Assembly: GCA_016098155.1 (NCBI GenBank)
Contig: JAAAJB010000169.1
Location: forward strand, 1-58,445
Length of the DNA stretch: 58,445 nucleotides
From: Actinomortierella ambigua
Lineage: Eukaryota > Mortierellomycota > Mortierellomycetes > Mortierellales > Mortierellaceae
Direction: 5' to 3'
In this document: one piece after another, positions 10,992 through 21,297 of the stretch
How positions within the stretch are numbered: position 1 is the stretch's first letter
Layout: every line of letters begins with the position of its first letter
Program-made: the position numbers and the translations under genes
The notes under the pieces: model-generated
The model's database searches: none
What the model was told of the DNA's origin: nothing
What the model saw: the letters and a program-made list of their open reading frames with translations, nothing else

Positions 10992-13097
10992 TCAACGTTG
11001 TCGCCTCACGCGCCTATGGTTATGCGGATGTGAGCCCTGAGGCCGTGCGGAGATCGGTGGTGCAGGTTGTGCAGGTGCTGACGAAGGAGGTGGCACATAG
11101 TCATTGTACGGTGTTGGCGATAAGGGTGATTGAGGCGATGGAGGTTACGAGCCTGCTCTGCTCTGAGCTACTGCAACGGTCAAGACATCGGCGCTGTTGT
11201 GCCATGGCTCCCTGGCGTTGCCGATATACCTAGACCTATTGGAGGTTTGGTTGTACCATGGTTCGTCACCGATGTGTCCACCGCTGGTGTTGGTACCCCA
11301 TTGAGAATACTGAGGTGCTCGTGTAGATGGTGACCCCGATACAGATGGCGGAACACTATACGTGGCAACATACAGGTCATCAACCTCGTGTTTGCCTGGT
11401 CTTTCGTTCGCATCGTATACAGGGTAGTCGGAATCATCTACCGCGTAAGGCGACCGCAGACTCTCCATTTGAGGCAGTGTCTGAGGCATCCGTCTCGTGC
11501 CACGTGCATGGTGGCGGTGTTTATCGTCCGACCGAGGAAAGCGATGATCGTCCTGCGAGGAAGGGTTGCCTTGCTGTCCACGGAGCCTTGCTCCTCGCTT
11601 CCTACATCTCCACACTAGGAATGCAATCACAGCGACTACAACCACGGCTCCCGCTGCTCCGCCTGCGATGGCTCCGATGTTGAGCTTGCTATCCGAGGTC
11701 TGCTTGGTCTCGGGGGGATTGGTCGATTGTGTTGAGGATGGTGCAGACGAAGACGGCGTGGTGGGCAATGGTGGGTCTGGTTCGAGATAATCGGCAGATG
11801 GTTGATATTTGTCTACCCATGCGTTCTTAGATATCTGGTAGACGAAGACAGGTGTTGACGACTTACCAATATCGAACACAGCGTTTGGGCCCTCAAAATA
11901 CACCCGTCCTTAGTGGTAGATGGATCATGTTAAGAAGTCAGTACAAGTGTGTAAACGTAGTGGATAACAGAGATACATCCATCAAGCATAGCTGACTCTG
12001 CCTACCTCCCCAAAGAATAAAGTAGTCGCCAGCAACAGTGCACGCGGATCCTACACGTCCGACAGAGGTCCCGACCCCTTGCGTCTAGACCCTGGTCGTA
12101 AGGTTCAGAATGTAGAGGCTTGAGTGGACAGTTCTGGGGCTAATGGTGTCATTGATGCCACTGTACGCGAGAATCGTCTTTCCATCGTCGGCTGTCCATT
12201 GCGAGATAAGATAGAATGAATGTGGTCCGATGGTCGAAGACGAACAGCCAGTCCGTGATTGCATTTGGTTCAAGCAATCCTATGTCCAGAAACAGACATG
12301 GATCATACTTATGGCCGCGCAGTTTCCTTTGGATTGGTGTCAGTTGATTACCTCTGTTGTATTCTCATATCAGGCAACGTTGCGAGTATTGTGGTGAGCA
12401 CGTTTCGGTGGGGTCCACTTCTATTGTCGATGTCAAGCTATGCCATTGTTCCTTACCATCTTTGTCCAGTTCTTGGACGTGGGCTCGTAGAAAACCACAG
12501 TTTGGTTATACCCGCTGGCGCCAATAAACACTGCTTGCTTCAGATAGCTCGACCACACAGCCCTGTATCCATAGTTTAGATTACTCCATTGCCGCTGATG
12601 GGTCTAATCACATACTGATCCGTCTCGAATGTGTAGAGGTAGGATGTTCCTGACACAATGAGAGACTGGCCATCTGCCTCCAAAGTCACCAGAGAAACTT
12701 CAGATAGATCGTCGGTTCCATTGGATAGGCTCCAGGTATTATTCTCGAAAAAGAACCGATGGGCTGTAGGTTGGTAGAATCCTGAGGAGGTATATAGAAT
12801 CTTTCTATCCAACGATATAGCTGCGCCGGCGGAGTCCTTCTGAGGGCCGTCTGGTAGCTGGATCCAAGCCGGTGACTCGGACGTCCAAGGCTTGGAAAGA
12901 TCCAGCGCAAAAAATTGGCCCAATGCAATTTTCGGGCCAGTGCTACCACCTTAGATATAGAATTTGTTCTTGTACTTGGTAAATAGCATTGACGATACGG
13001 GCATTGGGGCCACAGGGGTCTGCTGAGCCACAGACATCGCCGCTAAAGCCAATAGGAGCAATAAGGGGAGGAGAGGACAAACTGCAGGAGCCTTCAT
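10992..13097 (-). pseudogene. Broken kelch-repeat (galactose-oxidase-like propeller) type I membrane protein
   Basis: The gene begins with a clear signal peptide (MKAPAVCPLLPLLLL...) at 13097. It continues as a beta-propeller of kelch type with repeated Gly-Gly, Tyr/Phe-Ala-Leu-Asp-Leu-Ser and Trp signatures, then a Ser/Thr/Pro stalk, one membrane helix (GGAAGAVVVVAVIAFLVW) and a basic, Pro-rich cytoplasmic tail. Lesions: TAA at 12951-12953 after KFYI, where the family normally continues straight into Gly-Gly; a one-base frameshift near 12576-12579 (two strong frames overlap there); TAG at 12085-12087 where a Trp is expected after NLTTRV; and TAA at 11145-11147, after which the same frame stays Pro-rich and open to 10992. 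Intron 11909-12005 still has good splice sites in matching phase, so decay looks recent. A second intron lies around 12350-12440 with an uncertain acceptor. Intact relatives are cell-surface proteins of unknown ligand. Confidence 0.8.
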
Positions 13098-13407
13098 GGC
13101 GCCCTAAAGGTGTTTCAAACAAGGCTGAGTTGATGAGTAGGGCAAAGGCATTGAAGTTGCTCAAGTGGGCATGAAGGAATGGAGATGAATCACCCGAAAG
13201 ACGAACGGTGGATGTAATGTACTGTACACACTCCACCCCAAGCTCTCTCTCTGGACTGACCACAAACTGTAATATTGGCAGAAGAGCATGTTGCATTCAG
13301 TTTAAATTTGTGCAACCATGGGTCCAAAATCATCATGCTCCACTCAGTCTACATACAATTGAATAGAGTACATGTTGAAGAGAACGGAATAAGGGGAATG
13401 TAAGCAT

Positions 13408-16400
13408 CTAATAGTACTCTGACTGTGTAGTGGATCGTCCACACAGTTCACGTTCACGTTCGCGTTCCATAACCATTCTTTCTTCCCACTCAAGCTCGTT
13501 CTTCCAGTCCCAGTCTGTCATGAAAAGGCCATGGGATGGTGAAGGTGCCAATAGAGGCGACGACTCATCGCAGCTCAAGCGGTGAGCCATGTCGTCCGAT
13601 TGGGAGGTAATAGCCCAACGTTCTAGTGCTTGCATCAACTCTGCCTCTTCTTCCACCTCAGTCTGGTCATCCGCACCGTCTAGCTCACGCGAAGGCGCCA
13701 ATGTAGCAGGGTGCCAAGTGGCACTAGACCCGACCGAAACAGGTAACGGCGACTGGTCGAGTTTGAACTGAAGCTGCTCTGCCTGCCGCAGTTGACGTCG
13801 GACGCGCTCGCGGTACAGGTGCAGAGCACGCACGGGCTGACCCTGACCCTGCACAGATATCTTGTCCGGTCCAAAGCCACCGAGGATTAAACCTAACGTC
13901 GTCTCGTCTGGCTCAACTGCCTCTCGACTGACAACCGCCTCAAACGACAATTCAAAGGGATCCTTGCCATGACGCTGGTTCTGCTGCCGCTCTGCAGATG
14001 ACGGCGACATAGCCGCTCGCTGCACCTTGATGCCCTTCATTCGATCCAAGCAGTACAGCGCTAGAGTCAGACGGCCACGAATGACATAGCCACGGATCAG
14101 AATGTTCCACGTTTCTTTGGTCGGCTCGAGTCCAACACGAGTCTGCATCTTGTACACGAGGTTCTCAGCCGTCGGCATGTCCAGCCTGCGCACGGTGTAG
14201 TCGAGGATGTGGTTGTAAGTCTCAATGTCGGGCTTGATCTGTTTTTGCGCCATCAGCCGGATCATCTCCTCCGAGGCATCCTCGAGTCCCAACGCCATGT
14301 ACCCGGCCACCATGCGGTTGCACAGATCGAGATCCAAGACGCCCGCAACGCTCCCCCGGCTCTCGTCTGCTGTCGCTGTTGCTTCCACCATGTCTCCATC
14401 TTTGTTTCCGAGCGACACGACGTGGTCGAACCATGTGCGCGCACGCGCCATCTTGGCCACGCTTTCCTCACGCCGCTTCTGCTGCTGGATCAGACTCTCG
14501 CTTGTTGGTAATGTTGCCGAAAGGGGGTTTGACCTAGCTACAGACGAAGAAGATACTGTTGCTGTTGTTGATGTGGTTGTGGTGGTGATGGTATTCGTCG
14601 GCATAGGGGTTCCTTCAAAATCAGTGGCCTGGCTCTGGTCAATCCAGCCCTGGATAAGAGCCTTCCAAGGCACTTGCTCGTTCTTGACATTCGGGTTGTC
14701 CAGCAAAAACTGAACAAACGACTCGGCCTGCTCCATTTGTCCATGGCGCATCCACTGGGAACACAGATCCTCCAGCGCAGCAGTAGCAGCGCCAGATGAC
14801 AACGCTTCATCCAATCCAAGAGCAGAGATCCTTTCAGATTTCAGCAACAAGCCCACCAAGCCCTTGAACGATGGGTCTGCGTCATCAAGAGCAAAGCCAG
14901 CTTGCTCCATCTGGGTAATGCACGATTCGACACGTCTCAAATCACCGCGGGCAGCGTAGCCTCGGCATAAAATCTCAAATGTCGACCGAGAAGGCTTGAG
15001 GCCAGCCTGGTGCATCTGGTCCAGCACCTGTTCGCCTTCCTTGAGCTTGTGTCCGGTGGCCATCGACCGCTCCAGAGCAAGGTTGAATGTCTCAATGTTG
15101 GGTCGGATGCCAGCATCTTGCATCCGCTGGATCATGGCCTCGGCCTCATGGAGCTGATGTGTCCTGAAGTAGCCCCGCACAAACTGGTCCATCAGCGCTA
15201 AGCAAGTTGGATCGTCGACTAGCGGAGAAGCATCACGGTGAACGAACAATACATCAAACCAGTGCCGCGCTCTTGAAAGCTCGCACCTGTCCAAAAGTGC
15301 CTTGACCACCTGAGCCAGGGCCTCACGATCCTTGGGAGAGATGGCTGTTGCTGGTGTATTGAGCAGATCTAGCTTGGTATGCATGGCCTCATCCACCTTC
15401 TCATACTCTTTGGCGTCAATCCAGTCCAAGCAAGCCTTCGTCCAGTCCATTCCATGCTGTTTCAACACCCCTTCAATATCATCGGATCCTCCTTGGTCGC
15501 CCTCCAGTGCAATGGTTTGATGTACAGGCACTGGCGGCTGATCTTCGCGACGTGAGGTGCCCAAGTTCCAAAACGCCTCCAGAACCAATCGTCCAAGAGA
15601 CCGATCCATCTCCAGTCCAGCCGCCTTGATCTCGTCAAGGCACTCGAGGACCTTGTCTCGCCGGCCAGCACGGATATACCCCTGGACGAGGATCTTGTAA
15701 GAGAACAGGTTGGAGGCAATGCCCAATCTCGCCATGTCGCGCACAATCTCCTCCGCGGCCTCCATGCCAACGTTGCGGATCGAATGCTCAAGGATCGGGT
15801 TAAACACAATCGCCGTCGGCTTGATGCCACAGCGGGCCATGAACTGAATCACCTCTTGCGCCTTGTGTTCCTGTCCGATCTGGAGGTAGCCGGCCACCAT
15901 GTCGCTCGTCAACATGTCCGTCATCTGATGTTGGGGTATCTGATCGAACCAGTGCCGCGCCTTCTCCATCTCGCCCCGCTCCGCCAGAGCCTCAATCACA
16001 AGGAACAGAGGTGCTGACGTGTGCGCCACTGGTGATCGATGTCGTTTCCAATCACTAGAGCGTGATGATGATGAAGACGTCGTGGTGGTGGTGGTGGTGG
16101 TGGTTGTTGTTGTAGGTGCGTTGCCAACTCCTGCGCTTCCTGGGTATTCCCGCGGTGAATGTGGTTGTTGTTGTTGCGTATCGCTAAAATAGTACGGCTT
16201 CTCATCCAAGCCATAGTCATGGGAGATGGACGGATCCTGAAAGACCTTGACTGCAATCGCCAATGCCCGGTCGAGCTGACCATGCTGAATCCAGCCTCGA
16301 CAGATCGAACGCCAGGCATATCCTGAAGGTCGAATGTCCAGCCGCTGCATGGCATGGATCGCTACGCGTGCACGCCGGTACTGCTTCAACCAGATGAGCG

Positions 16401-17442
16401 CCCGGATCGTCTGTGCCCAGATACGGACGCGTGGCGGCTCCATGGGGGATCGGCGACGCAGCGATGGAGGCGACGACGCAACCGATGCGTTGCTGTTTTT
16501 GCTGCTGCTGCTGCGACCGGATTCCTTTAGAAAGTTTCGAAACTGGCGGACGACGGCTCGCATGGTCGCTGCAGACGGATAGGAGACCGACATGGCGCCA
16601 ATCACAAAACTCGAGTAGTCCAGTGCTGTCCTCTGTGGCATTTGCATGAGCTCGGCCTCTGCGAGTAATGGAAATCGCTTTGCAAGATAGTACAGCGGCT
16701 GAGAGCCGAGCACGGCGGGCGGTGGTGGGAACTTGAGCTGCATCGATGTGTTGGTGGTGTTGGGTGCAAGTGTCGGCTTCATGGTCGAGGAGCGTGAAGT
16801 GAGCAACGCAATGGGCAAGGGAACGGCTTTGTTGTCATAACGTTCGAATCCACTCCGCGCTTGCTTCGTTGTTGGTTTGGCGTGCGGGAATAGCCATGAG
16901 GGTGGGGATGAAGGGTCGCGAGATGATGCTGGTGACGATGTAGGACGAGATCCAGACGTGGAGATAGATCGGATGGCTTCAGCTCGGTTGGTTGATGTGG
17001 ACGATCGGCTACATGTTATCCGTACAGGGACTCTTGCAGTCGATGCTAGAGCTGGGAGACGATCAATTGCACTCTTTGCAGGTTCACTGAGTAGCCGACT
17101 GTGAAAAAGGGGAGATGAGGTCGAGATGAACCGCTGTGATAACCGCAGCCCCTCGTCCTGTGCAGCTGGACTGCCTGCCCGCATCAAACTGATCTGACGC
17201 CATGTTGTTCCTGATAGTGTCGATAGCGGTGATGAATGTCTCGTTGCCAGAACTCCCCCTTTGATGCGGCAACCAGCTATTTTGCCCCAAGATGCACTCT
17301 TCCGTACACGACCGGAGAACCCTATTTCAACGGCCATAGATGTAAGACAGTTGAATGAGATGAGTAACGGAACCCTGAGAGTAGTGCTGTTTTTCTCATT
17401 TTCTGAATCCTGGAATGCTGGATGGATGAGTACCTTGAGCAC
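13408..17442 (-). CDS. Very long pentatricopeptide-repeat (PPR) protein, probably mitochondrial RNA-binding
   Basis: Single open frame, up to 1344 residues. The body is a ladder of about 35-residue helix pairs with the PPR signature, for example TYNHILDYTVRR, TWNILIRGYVIRG, TFNLALERSM, TFEILCRGYAARGD and SYKILVQGYIRAGR, seen from about residue 350 to 1180. The first ~200 residues are Ser/Arg-rich and poor in acidic residues, like a mitochondrial targeting region. The start at Met36 (17337; MAVEIGFSGRVRK...) gives a more typical presequence than Met1, so 17337 is the likelier start. PPR proteins bind organellar RNA in a base-by-base code and act in processing, stability or translation. The length exceeds most fungal PPR proteins, and low-complexity Thr/Ser runs interrupt the array. 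The specific RNA target cannot be told from sequence alone. Confidence 0.88.
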   Translation of the reverse strand: MLKVLIHPAFQDSENEKNSTTLRVPLLISFNCLTSMAVEIGFSGRVRKSASWGKIAGCRIKGGVLATRHSSPLSTLSGTTWRQISLMRAGSPAAQDEGLRLSQRFISTSSPLFHSRLLSEPAKSAIDRLPALASTARVPVRITCSRSSTSTNRAEAIRSISTSGSRPTSSPASSRDPSSPPSWLFPHAKPTTKQARSGFERYDNKAVPLPIALLTSRSSTMKPTLAPNTTNTSMQLKFPPPPAVLGSQPLYYLAKRFPLLAEAELMQMPQRTALDYSSFVIGAMSVSYPSAATMRAVVRQFRNFLKESGRSSSSKNSNASVASSPPSLRRRSPMEPPRVRIWAQTIRALIWLKQYRRARVAIHAMQRLDIRPSGYAWRSICRGWIQHGQLDRALAIAVKVFQDPSISHDYGLDEKPYYFSDTQQQQPHSPREYPGSAGVGNAPTTTTTTTTTTTTSSSSSRSSDWKRHRSPVAHTSAPLFLVIEALAERGEMEKARHWFDQIPQHQMTDMLTSDMVAGYLQIGQEHKAQEVIQFMARCGIKPTAIVFNPILEHSIRNVGMEAAEEIVRDMARLGIASNLFSYKILVQGYIRAGRRDKVLECLDEIKAAGLEMDRSLGRLVLEAFWNLGTSRREDQPPVPVHQTIALEGDQGGSDDIEGVLKQHGMDWTKACLDWIDAKEYEKVDEAMHTKLDLLNTPATAISPKDREALAQVVKALLDRCELSRARHWFDVLFVHRDASPLVDDPTCLALMDQFVRGYFRTHQLHEAEAMIQRMQDAGIRPNIETFNLALERSMATGHKLKEGEQVLDQMHQAGLKPSRSTFEILCRGYAARGDLRRVESCITQMEQAGFALDDADPSFKGLVGLLLKSERISALGLDEALSSGAATAALEDLCSQWMRHGQMEQAESFVQFLLDNPNVKNEQVPWKALIQGWIDQSQATDFEGTPMPTNTITTTTTSTTATVSSSSVARSNPLSATLPTSESLIQQQKRREESVAKMARARTWFDHVVSLGNKDGDMVEATATADESRGSVAGVLDLDLCNRMVAGYMALGLEDASEEMIRLMAQKQIKPDIETYNHILDYTVRRLDMPTAENLVYKMQTRVGLEPTKETWNILIRGYVIRGRLTLALYCLDRMKGIKVQRAAMSPSSAERQQNQRHGKDPFELSFEAVVSREAVEPDETTLGLILGGFGPDKISVQGQGQPVRALHLYRERVRRQLRQAEQLQFKLDQSPLPVSVGSSATWHPATLAPSRELDGADDQTEVEEEAELMQALERWAITSQSDDMAHRLSCDESSPLLAPSPSHGLFMTDWDWKNELEWEERMVMERERERELCGRSTTQSEYY

Positions 17443-17793
17443 TGTGCTTATGAATCAGAGCAAGACTCATACTAATGCCATGCGTGTAAAATGGAATCAA
17501 GACTGACAATGGAAAGTGGGCAAGCGATCTGGACAAAACGGGACCGTTGGTTACCTGGGCAGCACAACTTGGGTGTTCCTGAACAAAGAGCTGATCTGTC
17601 TAAGCCACTGGTCTGTTCCGATTTGGGCAGAAATGGTCCTCCCTCGTTGTGAGGAGGGGGGGGGAACCTCACGAAAAAACCCTGAGTAAATCTTTTTGAC
17701 CTCAAAAATAAGTCCCCAAACTTGGTACAGGAAAGAAAAAAGATGATATTTGATGACTGACTACACACGACGCTTCACTACGAGACTATACAA
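17443..17793. other. Short intergenic stretch
   Basis: About 350 bases between the PPR gene start and the SDH4 stop. It must hold the PPR promoter and the SDH4 3' end. Nothing else is recognisable. Confidence 0.5.
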
Positions 17794-18899
17794 TTAGGCG
17801 GTCCAGGCCTTGAAGACCAGCTCGGTCAGACCGATATCGTTGGTGTTGAACTGGTAGCATCCAACCAGAACGGCCAAGGTGGTAGCGCGGAGACTCCAGA
17901 CAGCCGCCCGGTTACCCCAGACACCAGCCTTGCGAGGGTGCAGGTAGTCAGTGATCATAGCATCGAAGCCCATGTGTGAGTGGATGGGGATCAACGTGCC
18001 GAGGAGACCGTCTGTGATGGGGTGGGCGCCCTTGATGGCAGTGACAGCGAAAAGAGGAACCAGCGAGACAGTCAACAGGCGCTCAAAGTCCCAGTGGTAA
18101 GAACCGTGAACCTGGTCAGGAGCTGGGACCTTGAAGACGGGGGCCTTGTAAGCATCAGTGACATCGCTCGAAGTCTGAGCAGAGGTGCGCGCTATTAGAA
18201 AGCGAGAAAAACATTCACACTGAAGGTGTTAAAGGCGGGAGACAAGGTCGGGGGGTGGGCGCCAACAGCGCGAAGAGCACGTGTGGGAGTGCGGAAGACG
18301 AAAAAAAAATATTCATTTCGGTTTATCCCTGGGCATGCATCCGAGTCTCGTTCACACACAAGAGAGTGCTAAGCATGAAGAGAAAGAACGACATAGCCTT
18401 TTCGACTAAAGGGAGGGTTCGGGAAACGGAAATAATTGCGTTCACCATTTGTTGAGAAGGTTGGTTCCTATTCTCTTCCCCAGATTTTCCCAACTAAGGA
18501 AAAGATTGTTTTGCCCAACACAAAATCGGGAATGACCGATTAGGGCGGCAGCGGAGCAATGCGTCCGAAGGAAAGAGAGAAGGTTGGGTAGGTAGCAAAC
18601 GTTGAAATGAAAGGGTGGAGGTTGCGAAAATGGATGGTCAGGTCGGTGGATGGTTCCCACCCCTGTACCATGCAGGCCAATATGCATTGTGTTCGGAGGG
18701 GGCAGCCGAGATGAGTTCCTGAGGTGATTTGGGTAAATCATTCCGAGAAGGTCGACAGGAAGAGGGAAACGTGGTGCTATAAGAGATCAAGAGTAGATGA
18801 CTCACAAGCATGGAAGTAGACGCGGCGAAGGGCGGGGGCAGTGCGGATGCAGGAGCGGGCCTGGAGACCCAGGGAGGTGGTAGCGACGCGAAGGGACAT
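17794..18899 (-). CDS. SDH4: Succinate dehydrogenase membrane-anchor subunit (CybS)
   Basis: Two exons, complement(join(17794..18191,18806..18899)), 163 residues, phase 1. Exon 1 (MSLRVATTSLGLQARSC...) is a basic, Ser/Arg-rich mitochondrial presequence. Exon 2 has the CybS hallmark of a hydrophobic helix followed by IPIHSHMGFDAMITDYLHP, in which the His residues and the Asp-Tyr pair contribute to heme b and ubiquinone binding in this family, and two more hydrophobic helices. It anchors the SDH1/SDH2 flavoprotein-iron-sulfur head of complex II in the inner membrane and passes electrons to ubiquinone. Family length is usual. The single intron, 614 bases, is unusually long for this window; phase shows that no extra exon is required inside it. 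The gene is divergent from the KDEL-ending gene. Confidence 0.93.
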
Positions 18900-19118
18900 G
18901 ATGGATGTGTGTAGGGCGTGGAGAGTGGGGAGTGGAGAGTGGTGAGGAAGGTGAACAGAGAGGACGAACCTTCGGAGCAAACAAGACAGGCGTCGCTTGC
19001 TGAGTTTCATCACGTGATATTGGCCTGGCTGGCAAGCCACGCGTGCCCTTTTGAGGAAAATGCACCCCGCGTTGCCCAACTTTGCACCTTTTCAACTTCC
19101 ACCCTCACACTGACATCC
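18900..19118. promoter_or_regulatory. Divergent promoter region, SDH4 and pro-domain/KDEL gene
   Basis: Only 219 bases separate the two start codons, on opposite strands, so both transcripts must start inside it. No individual element is assigned. Shared control with a core respiratory gene is inferred from position only. Confidence 0.6.
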
Positions 19119-19439
19119 ATGGCAACGCACCAGTACGACCTCAGCCAATATACCTACGTCGATGTGAAGATCACCTCTCCCGCCCAAGATGTTGCACAGA
19201 AAGTCCTGGATGGTGCGGGCATCGCAGGCATGGAATTTATCGGTCAAGTCGGCGAGCTGCCAAACCACCTCCTGTATCGCATCCCAAAGTCGGACCTATC
19301 TCAGACTGCCTCTGGGAATGTGCTGCAGTCGGACGAAGAGAGGAACCAGCAGGTCGTCACCGCCATTTCTGCAGTCCGCGGTGTCGTTCATGTCGAAGTT
19401 CAAGTTCCACAACAGCGATTTAAGAAGGACGAGCTCTAA
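19119..19439 (+). CDS. Small protein resembling a freestanding subtilisin/kexin pro-domain, ending in KDEL
   Basis: Intronless, 106 residues. The fold-defining pattern matches the S8 proprotein-convertase pro-domain: a beta strand (TYVDVKITS), a helix (AQDVAQKVLDGAG), then FIGQVGELPNHLLYRIPKS, like the Gly-Gln-Ile-Gly-Glu-Leu...Tyr...Phe...His motif of kexin/furin propeptides, and a final strand VVHVEVQVPQQR leading to Phe-Lys-Lys. In full-length proteases this strand ends in the Lys/Arg pair that is autocleaved and is followed by the catalytic domain. Here the chain stops with Asp-Glu-Leu, so the last four residues are KDEL. No protease domain follows: the next gene is MMAB on the other strand, 81 bases away. 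No signal peptide is visible in this exon, so whether KDEL acts as an ER retrieval signal is open. It may be a standalone protease inhibitor or chaperone. Gene reality is supported by coherent composition and the tight divergent promoter. Confidence 0.75.
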   Translation: MATHQYDLSQYTYVDVKITSPAQDVAQKVLDGAGIAGMEFIGQVGELPNHLLYRIPKSDLSQTASGNVLQSDEERNQQVVTAISAVRGVVHVEVQVPQQRFKKDEL

Positions 19440-19520
19440 CACGTTTTCTTCAGGATTCGGTAGGGTTGTGTGAACTATTCTGTAGAGCGCTACTTGTGCT
19501 ACCAAATGCCATGCTACAAT

Positions 19521-20885
19521 TTAGAGAGCTCGTGTCTCAACAGTCGCCTCACGGCCACTCTTGGCCCGCTTATACACATTTTCCTCGATACCATCGTGTT
19601 TGGCTGCAAAGCGAGCTGCTGCGAATAAAAAGTCGCTCAATCTGAAGTCGATAGGCAGACAATGTGGTGCATGTCAGTGTCTGTATCTGGCATTGGCAGT
19701 ATTGGCAATTTATCACACCCCGTCATCCATTTATTTTACCTGTTCAGATACTTGAGAACCGATTCGTCTGCATCGTTGGCTTCGACAACAGGAATTGTTG
19801 TTCTCTCTGCTCTTCGACAAACCTAGTGCGAATGAGAATGACACCATCGAGAGTGAGTACTGAATGGCATATCTAAAATGATGTCATACAGACATACAGG
19901 GGCTGATACACTTACAGAGCGTGCTTGATGCAAAAAGATACTAGCCTCGCCACCGGATGGGAGGATGAAGTTTCGCAACGGAGGGAGTTGCTAGTGTTGA
20001 GGAGTTCAGATAGTTGATTAGATCTCGTAACAGTACCGCACTACTTAGCAATATCTCGGTTTCAGCACTCTCCATGATCGCCATACCGAATCCAGATGGT
20101 CAATCCACTCTTCCAATGTGTCGACATGGCCGACATCAAAGACGGTTTTCTCTATGGGAAGATCAAGAAAGTCGTTACTTAGTAGATCCCGGCATCAGGC
20201 TTTCATTAAACTACCAAAGGTACTCGAGTGGGCCTAACATACGCAGCTTAGATTCAGATGAATCGGATCGAGGTGTAGCAATGTTGGATCCAATGTCTTG
20301 TAAGTTGCATTGAATCTGTTTTATAGCCCAAGAGTTTGGTTAGTTTCGACGACAATACACAGGTGATTCACCATTTAATTGCTAGTGGAGCTACGCTTAC
20401 CTCGATCAGTCGATCCTCCAGCCCGTTGGCTGCCTTCTTGCAGTAGTAGTGGGCAATACTATCAATGAGTGAATCACCCATGTGAGAAAACAGGAGTAAC
20501 TGTATCCGCGAAAAACAGTCTTTAGCGCTTTAGTGAGCGTACCCAATACTCGAACTCAGCTCGTCGACAGAACCGAGGGCGTCAAAGATCCTGTCAGTCT
20601 TGGCACGGCGTTCGCCATTGTACAGCGAGGACGAACCTAGTAGTGGCGGGTGATTGTTGTGAGATGGTTCGAAGCCCAATGCCTATGCCTCTGATATCAT
20701 TCACCTTATCAAGTATCGCACGGTACCTTTGTCGCCTGTTCGCGTGTACAACATTGATTTTTTGGGCCTAGTTTTTGTATTATATGCAAATCTCTCTTGT
20801 TTATTACTGATGACAAGCTGACAAGGAATTGAAATGTCTTGCAATGCCACGTCGCAATTACTTCTACTTACTTTTCAGTTGCCAT
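19521..20885 (-). CDS. MMAB: Cob(I)alamin adenosyltransferase, PduO/MMAB type
   Basis: Nine exons: complement(join(19521..19641,19740..19822,19916..19990,20087..20151,20243..20315,20401..20458,20543..20636,20727..20767,20872..20885)), 207 residues. Every junction is GT-AG and phases agree throughout; exon 1 has only 14 coding bases. Family motifs in order: TRTGDKG (13-19, ATP phosphate binding), [63 protein letters not shown] (catalytic Arg region, 143-147) and YLNRLSDFLF. The enzyme transfers the 5'-deoxyadenosyl group of ATP to cob(I)alamin, supplying adenosylcobalamin to enzymes such as methylmalonyl-CoA mutase. The N-terminus is only about 10 residues before the first motif, shorter than mitochondrial MMAB proteins, so targeting is unclear. 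It is convergent with the KDEL gene. Most Dikarya lack this enzyme. Confidence 0.93.
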
Positions 20886-21297
20886 CTTGCATTGACGTTT
20901 GGTGGTTGGAAACTAAGGTGTCGTGGAGAGTAATTTTGCGAAGCAAAGTGACTCCCATATTCTGCACCACTTGGGATAGCCTTGTGCTACGGCCACGCGA
21001 GGGTTTGCATTGTAAAGAAAGAGTGTGATCTATAGAGAAAATAGATAAACGTTAGCAGGCCAGTAGTTGGCAGTTGGTAGGCTTGACCCCCTTCCCTTGT
21101 CATCCAGACGAAGTCGGCGAGAGCATACTACCCTTCCCTAGGCAGCGCGGAGGTGGGCACCCGCCGATGAAGTTGATGACGTATTATAGTACTAAATATA
21201 CGCCGCTCGTTAGAAGGGATCTGAGAGATCTCGACAAAGGTTCTTCCATCAGGACATTTGTACACCAGGCGGCATCACAACTGGTGCACTACAACAA
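20886..21297. promoter_or_regulatory. Divergent promoter region of MMAB and SF3A1
   Basis: 412 bases between the MMAB start (minus) and the SF3A1 start (plus). It contains no plausible coding frame and must serve both genes. No element was assigned. Confidence 0.5.

Noticed and set aside
18918..19118. In-frame upstream extension of the KDEL-ending protein
   Set aside because: Lies in the shared promoter, starts without a signal peptide and reads unlike the pro-domain; the Met at 19119 fits better.
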